Origin: Methylobacterium hispanicum
GTDB lineage: Bacteria; Pseudomonadota; Alphaproteobacteria; Rhizobiales; Beijerinckiaceae
Reading direction: 5' to 3'
NCBI RefSeq assembly: GCF_022179285.1
Contig: NZ_BPQO01000005.1
Location: 62,001 to 126,000 of the forward strand
Length of the DNA: 64,000 nt
The translations under genes were made by a program, and so were the position numbers. The notes below the pieces were generated by a model. That model had not been told where the DNA came from and ran no database searches. It saw only the letters and a program-made list of their open reading frames with translations. Within the stretch, counting starts at the first letter, position 1. Each line of letters starts with the position of its first letter. This document shows, one piece after another, positions 58,113-64,000 of the stretch.

Positions 58113-58931
58113 CTAATCCCAGGCTTTCGGCCAGGTCTCGGAGAGGTGCGGCCCGATCCGCACGGCCCAGGCCCCGACGGCGAGGCCCCGGGCGTCGGTC
58201 TCGACCGCGATGCCGCAGAGCGTGCCCTCCCCGCCCGCGACCTCCCAGCGGGAGCCCGGGGTCTTCTGAAGGAAGCGGCGGATCGGCTCGTCCTTCTGCA
58301 TGCCGAGCACGGAATCGTAGTCGCCGCACATGCCGGCATCCGACATGTAGGCCGTGCCGCCGGGCAGGACGCGGTGGTCGGCGGTCGGCGCGTGGGTGTG
58401 GGTGCCGACGACGAGGCTGGCGCGACCGTCGAGGAAGTGCCCGAAGGCCTGCTTCTCGCTCGTCGCCTCGGCGTGGACGTCCACGATCACGGCGTCGGCC
58501 GCCTCGCCCAGCGGGCAGGCCGAGAGCTCGCGCTCGACGGCCGCGAAGGGGTCGTCCATCGCGTCCATGAAGACGCGGCCCATCACGTTGACCACGAGGG
58601 CCCGGGCCCCGGTGCGGGTCTCGACGATGCAGGCGCCGCGGCCCGGCGTGCCCGGCGGGTAGTTCGCCGGGCGCACCAGCCGCTCCTGGCGGTTGATGAA
58701 GACGAGCGCCTCGCGCTGGTCGAAGCTGTGGTTGCCGAGCGTCACCGCGTCGGCGCCGGCCTGGATGAGTTCGTCGCAGACCGTCTCGGTGATGCCGAAG
58801 CCGTGCGCGGCGTTCTCGCCGTTGATCACCACGCAGTCGAGCCGCCAGCGCTCGCGCAGGCCGGGCAGGTGCTCGGCGACGACGGAGCGGCCGGGACGCC
58901 CGACGACGTCGCCGAGAAAGAGCAGGCGCAT
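58113..58931 (-). CDS. YmdB-family metallophosphoesterase
   Basis: 272 residues. MRLLFLGDVVGRPGR, VINGENAAHGFGIT, LGNHSFDQ and VVGTHTHAPTADHRVLPGG with TAYMSDAGMCG are the TIGR00282/YmdB pattern: a two-metal phosphodiesterase. In Bacillus YmdB hydrolyses cyclic AMP/GMP and steers biofilm genes. The role in alphaproteobacteria is not known. It is 37 bp after the 5-formyltetrahydrofolate cyclo-ligase gene in the same direction, a common pairing. Confidence 0.92.
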   Translation of the reverse strand: MRLLFLGDVVGRPGRSVVAEHLPGLRERWRLDCVVINGENAAHGFGITETVCDELIQAGADAVTLGNHSFDQREALVFINRQERLVRPANYPPGTPGRGACIVETRTGARALVVNVMGRVFMDAMDDPFAAVERELSACPLGEAADAVIVDVHAEATSEKQAFGHFLDGRASLVVGTHTHAPTADHRVLPGGTAYMSDAGMCGDYDSVLGMQKDEPIRRFLQKTPGSRWEVAGGEGTLCGIAVETDARGLAVGAWAVRIGPHLSETWPKAWD

Positions 58932-58968
58932 GGTGATCCGTGGTTCGGAGAAGGCGGGCGGGCGGAGG

Positions 58969-59562
58969 TTAGGCCGGTTCGCGGGCGAGCGGAACCGGGC
59001 CGTCCTCTGTCACCACGTGGTCGAGGGGGCGGTCGTGCGGCTCGGCCGGCACGTGCTCCACCTCCTGGCACGCGAAGGCGATGCCGACGGTGAGCACCGG
59101 GTGCAGGGCCGAGAGCCGGGTGATCGCGCCGTCGTAGTAGCCGCGGCCGTAGCCGATGCGCTGGCCCTGCCGGTCGAAGGCGGCGAGCGGGACCACGAGG
59201 GCGTCGGGATCGAGGGGGGGAAGGTCGGACCGGGGCTCGGACAGGCCGAAGCCGCCCCGCACCAGCGCCTCGCCGGCGCGCCACTCGCGGAAGACGAGCC
59301 CCCCGGGCGTGACCTGCGGCAGCACCACGCGCTGCCCGCGGGCGAACAGGCCCTCGACGATCGGGCGCGGGTCGATCTCGCTGCGGATCGGCCAGAAGGC
59401 GCCGACGAGGCGGGCCTCGGCCAGCGCCGGCATCGCCAGCACGGCGTCGGCGACGCGGCGCGAGGCCTCGGCCCGGCGATCCGCCGGGAGGGCATCGCGG
59501 CGGGCGAGCGCGGCGCGGCGCAGCTCGGCCTTCGAATTCTGGGAAGCGGGGTGCGGAGCCAC
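58969..59562 (-). CDS. 5-formyltetrahydrofolate cyclo-ligase
   Basis: 197 residues from GTG 59,562. ATP-binding start [16 protein letters not shown] and the signature [15 protein letters not shown] define the family. It converts 5-formyl-THF to 5,10-methenyl-THF with ATP, returning stored C1 units; this is relevant to a C1-using organism. A 6S-like RNA lies just upstream on the same strand, the arrangement also found in E. coli (ssrS-ygfA), so the two may be co-transcribed. Confidence 0.92.
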   Translation of the reverse strand: MAPHPASQNSKAELRRAALARRDALPADRRAEASRRVADAVLAMPALAEARLVGAFWPIRSEIDPRPIVEGLFARGQRVVLPQVTPGGLVFREWRAGEALVRGGFGLSEPRSDLPPLDPDALVVPLAAFDRQGQRIGYGRGYYDGAITRLSALHPVLTVGIAFACQEVEHVPAEPHDRPLDHVVTEDGPVPLAREPA

Positions 59563-59579
59563 GTGAGCCGTTGGAGGAT

Positions 59580-59745
59580 CGATCCCGGGAAACCTACAGC
59601 GTAGGTGGGCGCCGTGTTGGCCAGGTCCACGGACGAGGCCAGGAACAGCTCCCGAGGGAGTCGATAAGGCCCCGGGGAAAAGTTCTCCTGACGAACTCTG
59701 CAGCCCCGCCGTCACCATGTAGCGAGGACGGGCGACCCGCGCCAG
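59580..59745 (-). ncRNA. ssrS: Probable 6S RNA
   Basis: The 5-FCL leader is rich in pairing segments on the minus strand: CCTACGCTGTAGG hairpin, CCGTG...CACGG stem, CTCCC-TC-GGGAG hairpin, and GAGTTC...GAACTT. The segment GGACCTGGCCAACACGGCGC then CCACCTACGCTGTAGG is typical of alphaproteobacterial 6S RNAs. 6S RNA mimics an open promoter and holds sigma-70 RNA polymerase in stationary phase. Ends are approximate, and identification is by location and remembered sequence style, not by covariance search. Confidence 0.62.
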
Positions 59746-59855
59746 GGGCCGGAGCGCTCGGGCCCGTTGTTTCTTTCCCGCGGACCTTCATTTACCACCC
59801 GCGGGACCCGAAGCCCCCTTCCGGCGGGGCATCGCGCGGCGCGTACCGGAAGACC

Positions 59856-60557
59856 ATGACCCAGCAGACGAGCGCGGAGCAGGCCCCCGCGGACCAGGGC
59901 CTCAAGTCGGCCGAGAGCGCGACGGAGGTCGCGGCGCTTCCGGGCGCGCGCCTCATCCTGGCCTCGGCCTCGCCGCGCCGCCTCGCGCTCCTGCAGCAGA
60001 TCGGCATCGAGCCGGACGCGCTCCTGCCCGTGGACGTGGACGAGACGCCGCGCAAGGCCGAGGCGCCGCGCGACCTCGCCCGCCGGCTCGCCCGCGAGAA
60101 GCTTGACGAGGCGGCGGCCGCTCTGCAGCGGTCGGGCGGGGACGAGCGCACCTGGCTCGTCTCCGCCGATACGGTGGTGGCGGTGGGCCGCCGCGTCCTG
60201 CCGAAGGCCGAGCTGCCCGACGAGGCGGCCGACTGCCTGCGCCTGCTCTCGGGCCGGCAGCACCGGGTCTACACGGCCCTCTGCCTACTCACCCCGCGCG
60301 GCGCGCGGCGCGAGCGCCTGGTCGAGAGCCGGGTGCGCTTCAAGCGCCTCTCGGGCCGGGAGATCGAGGGCTATCTCGGCTCGGGCGAGTGGCGGGGCAA
60401 GGCGGGCGGCTACGCCATCCAGGGGCTGGCCGGCGCCTTCGTGGTGAAGCTCGTCGGCTCCTACAGCGCCGTGGTCGGCCTGCCGCTCTACGAGACCGCC
60501 GCCCTGCTGGAGGGCGAGGGCTTTCCCGTGCGGGCGCGCTGGGGGGCGATGGCGTGA
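59856..60557 (+). CDS. maf: Maf-type nucleoside triphosphate pyrophosphatase
   Basis: 233 residues from ATG 59,856. [19 protein letters not shown], then [15 protein letters not shown] and [20 protein letters not shown] with VVGLPLYET are the Maf motifs. It hydrolyses non-canonical or modified NTPs (dTTP/UTP or 7-methyl-GTP types) and can affect cell division. The first 28 residues before the core are extra and possibly disordered. It overlaps yacG by 4 bp. Confidence 0.92.
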   Translation: MTQQTSAEQAPADQGLKSAESATEVAALPGARLILASASPRRLALLQQIGIEPDALLPVDVDETPRKAEAPRDLARRLAREKLDEAAAALQRSGGDERTWLVSADTVVAVGRRVLPKAELPDEAADCLRLLSGRQHRVYTALCLLTPRGARRERLVESRVRFKRLSGREIEGYLGSGEWRGKAGGYAIQGLAGAFVVKLVGSYSAVVGLPLYETAALLEGEGFPVRARWGAMA

Positions 60558-60748
60558 GCACGCGCGAGGCGCCCGCCCCCTGCCCGATCTGCGGCAAGCC
60601 GGCCGCACCGGCCTACAGGCCGTTCTGCTCCCAGCGCTGCGCCGACGTCGATCTCGGCCGCTGGCTCAGCGACCGCTACGTGATCCCGGGCGAGGACCAG
60701 GACGACACCGGCCCCTCCCCGCACGACGACCAGAACGAGAAAACGTGA
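60554..60748 (+). CDS. yacG: DNA gyrase inhibitor YacG
   Basis: 64 residues from GTG 60,554, overlapping maf (GTGA). A zinc finger with CPICGKP and [15 protein letters not shown] is the YacG pattern (Cys4). In E. coli YacG binds GyrB and blocks DNA binding of gyrase. The C-terminus is acidic and disordered ([15 protein letters not shown]). The maf-yacG pair followed by tRNA-Phe is a common alphaproteobacterial order. Confidence 0.93.
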   Translation: MSTREAPAPCPICGKPAAPAYRPFCSQRCADVDLGRWLSDRYVIPGEDQDDTGPSPHDDQNEKT

Positions 60749-60830
60749 CGGACGCCGCGGGGAGGCTAGACAGGACCGAAAACGCCCCGTATACGACCGC
60801 CATCCGACGCCGCCGAGCGGCCCGGATGTC

Positions 60831-60906
60831 GCCCAGGTAGCTCAGTTGGTAGAGCATGCGACTGAAAATCGCAGTGTCGGTGGTTCGATTCCGCCCCTGG
60901 GCACCA
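60831..60906 (+). tRNA. tRNA-Phe (GAA)
   Basis: 76 bases including encoded CCA. Acceptor GCCCAGG pairs with CCTGGGC, the D-arm is GCTC-AGTTGGTA-GAGC, the anticodon loop CTGAAAA gives anticodon GAA, and the T-arm is GGTGGTTCGATTCCGCC. All arms pair. Confidence 0.98.
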
Positions 60907-61010
60907 TCTTTCCCCTGAAAATTTGTACCTTCTGTCCGTCCGGATGCCGCGCGAGCGAGCGTTCCGCGGTGTCGACAGCATGGGAAGCCGCCTTCCCGAC
61001 AGCCAGCGCG

Positions 61011-61316
61011 TCAGCGCGCGCGCGGTCGAGCGGCGCGCTCCGCCGGATCGGGCGAGCCGGACGTCGTCCCAGACGGCGGCGGGTCGGCCAGGAGCCTGCC
61101 GACCAGCCCTCCCGGCCGGTTGCCGTTGGCGGCCACGATCCGTCGGGCCTCCTCGACGCTCATGCCGCACGCGCTCGCCATGCCGCGCAGGGTGGCCAAC
61201 GCCCGCTCGTATTCCGGAAGATCGACGCATCCCGGCACGCCCCAGGCCAGGACCGGAGCGGGCATCGCCAGACCGGCGACGAGCGCGATGAGAGCCAAGC
61301 CTGCCCTGTCCGGCAC
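61011..61316 (-). CDS. Small secreted protein of unknown function
   Basis: 101 residues from GTG 61,316. Signal peptide (GLALIALVAGLAMPAPVLA), then a short domain with two cysteines (GCVDLPEYERALATLRGMA, SACGMSVEEARRIVAANG) and an Arg/Pro-rich, probably disordered end. The two cysteines could form a disulfide. No known family is recognised, and the gene stands alone downstream of tRNA-Phe on the opposite strand. Confidence 0.6.
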   Translation of the reverse strand: MPDRAGLALIALVAGLAMPAPVLAWGVPGCVDLPEYERALATLRGMASACGMSVEEARRIVAANGNRPGGLVGRLLADPPPSGTTSGSPDPAERAARPRAR

Positions 61317-61614
61317 CGTGACCTCCCGGGACGCGAGCCGCAGCGGGCGCTCGCACGCCGCCCCTCATAGCCGCCGACCGCCGTCGCGGCAAAGCGCGCG
61401 GACCGGGGCGTCGGCGGTCGCAGATCGTCGCGGTCCGGCTGCGCGACAGGCCGCACGAGATACGGGGCGGCCGGAGGCCAAGCACTTCCGGATTAGATCC
61501 TTTTGATATCCGATCCTCATCGGGAATGCATGTGCCTTCGATCACGGCATGTGCGTAAATACTCTCCATCGCGCAGCCCGCGGGGGCGCGATATCTGGGG
61601 AGGACCGCTTCCAC

Positions 61615-62814
61615 ATGCTCGAAGCTCTTCCAGCGCGCGCCTTCGGCGTCGCGCTACCGGGCGCGGCGCGCGCGGCGTGCAGCGTCGGCGTCAGCCAGGA
61701 TCTCGAGGCTCTGCGCGACGCGTGGACCGCGCTCGAAGCCCGGGCGGGCGGCGGCGTCTTCCAGAGCTACGCATGGTGCCGGGCCTGGGAGGACGCCGCG
61801 CGCCGCGCCGGCTGCCGACAGACGCCGCGCATCGTGACGGTTCACCAGGACGGCCATCTCGTCCTGCTCTGGCCGCTCGCGATCCGCAGGCTCGGACCGT
61901 TGCGCGTGCTGCGCAGCTTCGGCGAGCCCGCGACCCAGAACGCGGACGCGCTGGTCGCCCCCGGAGCCGAGCGGGCGGAGTGGCTGGCGGCGGCCTGGCG
62001 GGGGGTGCGCGCGATGCGGGACGTCGATGCCGTCCTGCTCAGGGGCGTGCGGGAGGACGCGGCCATCGCGCCGCTCGTGGCCACGCGCGGCCGCTTCGCC
62101 ACGCGCGAGACGGAGGCCCCGTTCTGCGACTTCCGCAGCGAGGGCGCGCGCCGCCGCTCCGGCCGGACGCGGAACGCGCTCCAGCGGAACCTGCGCCACC
62201 TCGCCGAGGCCGGGCCGGTGATGTTCGAGGTCGTCGCGCCCGAGGGGCGCGCCGGGGCGATGGCGGAGGCCCTCCGGCTCAAGCACGCTTGGCTGCGTCG
62301 CACCGGGCGGTTCAGCGCCGGCTACGCCCACCCGGCCAACGCCGCCTTTTTGCGGGGCGTGGCCGAGTGCCCCAACGCCCTCATCCTGCGGCTCACGGTC
62401 GGCGGCGAGACCGCGGCCATCGAGGCCGGGCTGATCCACCAGGGCACCTACGCCTCCCTGGTCCAGGCCTACGAGGCCCGCCACGCGGCGTTCGGGCCGG
62501 GCCGATTGCTGTTCCGCCACATGGTGGACCACGCGGCCGATCTCGGGATCGCCGTGCTCGACTTCCTGGCGCCGGCCTCGCGGCACAAGTCGGAATGGGC
62601 GAGCGGGGCGGTCAGGGTGCGGGATTATGCCGTGCCGCTGCGCCTGCGCGGCTGGATGCTGCTGGCCTACGTCCGCCATCTGAGGCCGCGCGCCAAAGCC
62701 TGGCGCGAGCGGGTCGGCGCCGCCCTGAAGGGGTTCGGACGGCGGCCGCGCGGCGAGGCCCACGCGCGCGGGGCCGGCCTCGTCGAGACCGGCCCCGGTG
62801 AACGATCGGGCTAG
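61615..62814 (+). CDS. CelD/BcsL-like GNAT acetyltransferase
   Basis: 399 residues from ATG 61,615 (ATG 61,549 is an alternative with 22 more residues). It follows the pattern of the BcsL/CelD GNAT group: GGVFQSYAWCRAWEDAAR near residue 50, a first GNAT half, then RRNLRHLAEA-type linker and a second half with IEAGLIHQGTYASLVQAYEA and GRLLFRHMVDHAADLGIAVL. Such enzymes acylate cell-surface sugars or polysaccharides, including cellulose-related products. No polysaccharide operon is present, so the substrate is unknown. Confidence 0.82.
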   Translation: MLEALPARAFGVALPGAARAACSVGVSQDLEALRDAWTALEARAGGGVFQSYAWCRAWEDAARRAGCRQTPRIVTVHQDGHLVLLWPLAIRRLGPLRVLRSFGEPATQNADALVAPGAERAEWLAAAWRGVRAMRDVDAVLLRGVREDAAIAPLVATRGRFATRETEAPFCDFRSEGARRRSGRTRNALQRNLRHLAEAGPVMFEVVAPEGRAGAMAEALRLKHAWLRRTGRFSAGYAHPANAAFLRGVAECPNALILRLTVGGETAAIEAGLIHQGTYASLVQAYEARHAAFGPGRLLFRHMVDHAADLGIAVLDFLAPASRHKSEWASGAVRVRDYAVPLRLRGWMLLAYVRHLRPRAKAWRERVGAALKGFGRRPRGEAHARGAGLVETGPGERSG

Positions 62815-62931
62815 ATCGGCTCCCGGTCGCGTGGCGACCTGGAACGGCTCCGGCCTCCTGCATCAACGCATCTCGGGCGTCGAACCGGCGCCCATCCCTG
62901 CGGAGAGCGCTCTAGAGGCGGCGCGGTGCGC

Positions 62932-63318
62932 TCAGCAATCGTCGCCCTTCTTGCCGAGTTCCTGGTTGGGAACGGAGTTGTTCATGGCGCCGACGGTGCC
63001 GGGCGAGGCCGGCTGCTGGCCGCCCGCGAGGTTCTTGGCGCCGGGATCGGTCTTGTCGCCGGTGCTGGACGTGCCTTGGCCGGCCGCGGCGGTCTGGCCC
63101 GCGCCCACGTTGTTCATGGCGCCGACGGTGCCGGGCGAGGCCGGCTGCTGGCCGCCCGCGAGGTTCTTGCTCGACTTATCGACGTCCGAGCTCTTCTCGT
63201 TCATCGTCTGGTCCGGGGACTTGCCCTTCGTCGAACCCGTATTGCACGGAGCGGCTAGCACGCTGCCAGCGGTGAACGTCAGGATGGCGAGCGCGCCGGC
63301 GATACCGGTGACCTTCAT
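62932..63318 (-). CDS. Small secreted repeat protein
   Basis: 128 residues. Signal peptide (ITFTAGS-type, cleaved after VLA), a Ser/Lys/Asp-rich middle, and two copies of KNLAGGQQPASPGTVGAMNN (about residues 51-70 and 95-114). Single cysteines near both ends (PCNTG, GDDC) could pair. It looks unstructured. The repeat is also nearly identical at DNA level (62,977-63,036 and 63,112-63,171), indicating a recent internal duplication. Function unknown. Confidence 0.65.
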   Translation of the reverse strand: MKVTGIAGALAILTFTAGSVLAAPCNTGSTKGKSPDQTMNEKSSDVDKSSKNLAGGQQPASPGTVGAMNNVGAGQTAAAGQGTSSTGDKTDPGAKNLAGGQQPASPGTVGAMNNSVPNQELGKKGDDC

Positions 63319-63422
63319 TGGCTTTTCCTCCGATCTTTCTGCGGCAGGATAAGTCCGACATCACCGCGAAGGTTCCTATGGCATTTCTATGAAGACCTTT
63401 CGGCAAGTCGAGGCGCGCCGCC

Positions 63423-63620
63423 TCAGACAGGCCCCGTCCCGCCGGGGCCTTCGCCGCTCCGCTCGCCGCGCCCCCGCGCGCGCTCCGTCCTGAGTTCGCG
63501 CTCGGCGAGCAGCCAGAACTGGATCTCCAGCCCCTCGGGGCGGTGGTTGCGCTCCCAGAGTTCGTAGGCCCGCTCGCGGATCTGCTCGAAGGAGATCGCG
63601 TCGGCCTCGGGTCTGTCCAT
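63423..63620 (-). CDS. DUF2934 family protein
   Basis: 65 residues from ATG 63,620 with GGAGGCGAGG upstream. An in-frame ATG at 63,716 would add 32 residues, but its codons (CGA, TCA, AGA) are poor. The DUF2934 core is IRERAYELWERNHRPEGLEI followed by QFWLLAERELR. DUF2934 proteins are short and helical, frequent in rhizobia and methylobacteria, and of unknown function. The C-terminus is Arg/Gly-rich. Confidence 0.72.
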   Translation of the reverse strand: MDRPEADAISFEQIRERAYELWERNHRPEGLEIQFWLLAERELRTERARGRGERSGEGPGGTGPV

Positions 63621-63856
63621 CGCGCGCCTCGCCTCCGGTCCGTCCGCCGGGCCGCCGGCGGCGGCCGGCTCGCCCGGATCGACTCTCGCATCGTCGCGTG
63701 ACACTCGTTCCACCATGGCCTCGGGGCTGCCGCTCTCGGTCCTGCGGTCTCCGTGCGGGGCCCGGACATCGCGACGAGGGCGCGGTGAGCGGGTGCCGGG
63801 GCGGAAGCCGTCCTGTTCGGCGAACTCGCGAGGCAGGCGCCGGTTTCCGCGGCCGC

Positions 63857-64000
63857 TCAGGGCTGTCGCATCAGCCGGGCGAGGACGGGCCAGTAGGCGG
63901 CCGGCATCAACCGTTCCAGCAGCGCGACGATCCGCGCGTCGGTGCCGACCAGCACCCGGGGGCGCCGCCGCTCGACCGCCGTCAGGATGATCTCGGCGGC
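63857..64000 (-). CDS. C-terminal end of a short-chain dehydrogenase/reductase (partial)
   Basis: Only the last 47 residues are inside the window; the gene starts to the right. The visible part AAEIILTAVERRRPRVLVGT then DARIVALLERLMPAAYWPVL resembles the C-terminal tail of SDR enzymes of the acetoin/3-oxoacyl reductase type (segment with ILxAVExxRPRVLVG and a final YW). The catalytic Tyr-x-x-x-Lys part is not visible, so assignment stays tentative. Confidence 0.55.
   Translation of the reverse strand, partial: AAEIILTAVERRRPRVLVGTDARIVALLERLMPAAYWPVLARLMRQP

Noticed and set aside
62977..63171. Possible mobile or regulatory repeat
   Set aside because: The DNA repeat lies in frame inside the small secreted protein and encodes its duplicated segment.

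Overview
The window is GC-rich alphaproteobacterial DNA, most likely from a Methylobacterium-type member of the Methylobacteriaceae. The evidence is the alphaproteobacterial trxB-lsrB pair, lptF/lptG/lptD next to pdxA-rsmA, a maf-yacG-tRNA-Phe block, and a two-gene molybdopterin oxidoreductase locus resembling fdh4AB of methylotrophs. The genus is inferred from gene content only.

Positions 1 to about 30,978 look like the right-hand part of a large integrated island whose left end lies outside the window. Its right end cuts the thioredoxin reductase gene trxB: only the last ~46 codons (30,979-31,119) remain, directly followed by the usual trxB neighbour lsrB. A 500-residue tyrosine recombinase (29,331-30,833) sits about 145 bp from the break and is the obvious candidate integrase. 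The island carries, left to right: (a) a Tn554-like recombinase pair, with a TnpC-like gene and a very long tyrosine recombinase split by one in-frame amber codon; (b) a leftward operon with a soluble FtsH-like AAA+/M41 protease, a 91-residue protein, a 76-residue protein and two similar mini-ORFs, each followed by a hairpin that covers the next Shine-Dalgarno sequence; (c) an unrecognised 490-residue protein; (d) a three-gene operon of a small middle protein, an SMC/Rad50-like ABC ATPase and a helical protein ending in a PD-(D/E)xK-like nuclease motif, which resembles the ABC-three-component/Lamassu class of conflict systems; (e) an arsenic operon (arsH divergent from arsR-arsC-acr3-MFS); (f) copper and heavy-metal genes (DUF411, CopZ-like chaperone, RND adaptor and pump, DUF305 protein, small His- and Cys-rich secreted proteins, a MerR-family regulator, a glutaredoxin-MauE fusion) with three CueR-type promoters and one mer-type promoter; (g) a NYN-domain protein and a metallophosphoesterase.

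From 31,120 rightward the window reads as ordinary chromosome: lsrB, msrP, an acyl-CoA ligase, a PP2C/kinase fusion beside a formate/nitrite transporter, pepA, the LPS-export genes lptF-lptG-lptD, pdxA-rsmA, a Tim44-domain protein, a histidine kinase, an S24-type repressor, DUF952-pyrD, the fdh4-like pair, a MotA/MotB-like pair, a YmdB-type phosphoesterase, 5-formyltetrahydrofolate cyclo-ligase with a probable 6S RNA, maf-yacG, tRNA-Phe, and several small secreted or unknown proteins.

The best candidates for less-described biology are the three-gene ABC ATPase/nuclease operon, the FtsH-like operon with its duplicated mini-ORF and hairpin leader, and the amber-split recombinase. All family assignments come from reading motifs and context; no database search was made.
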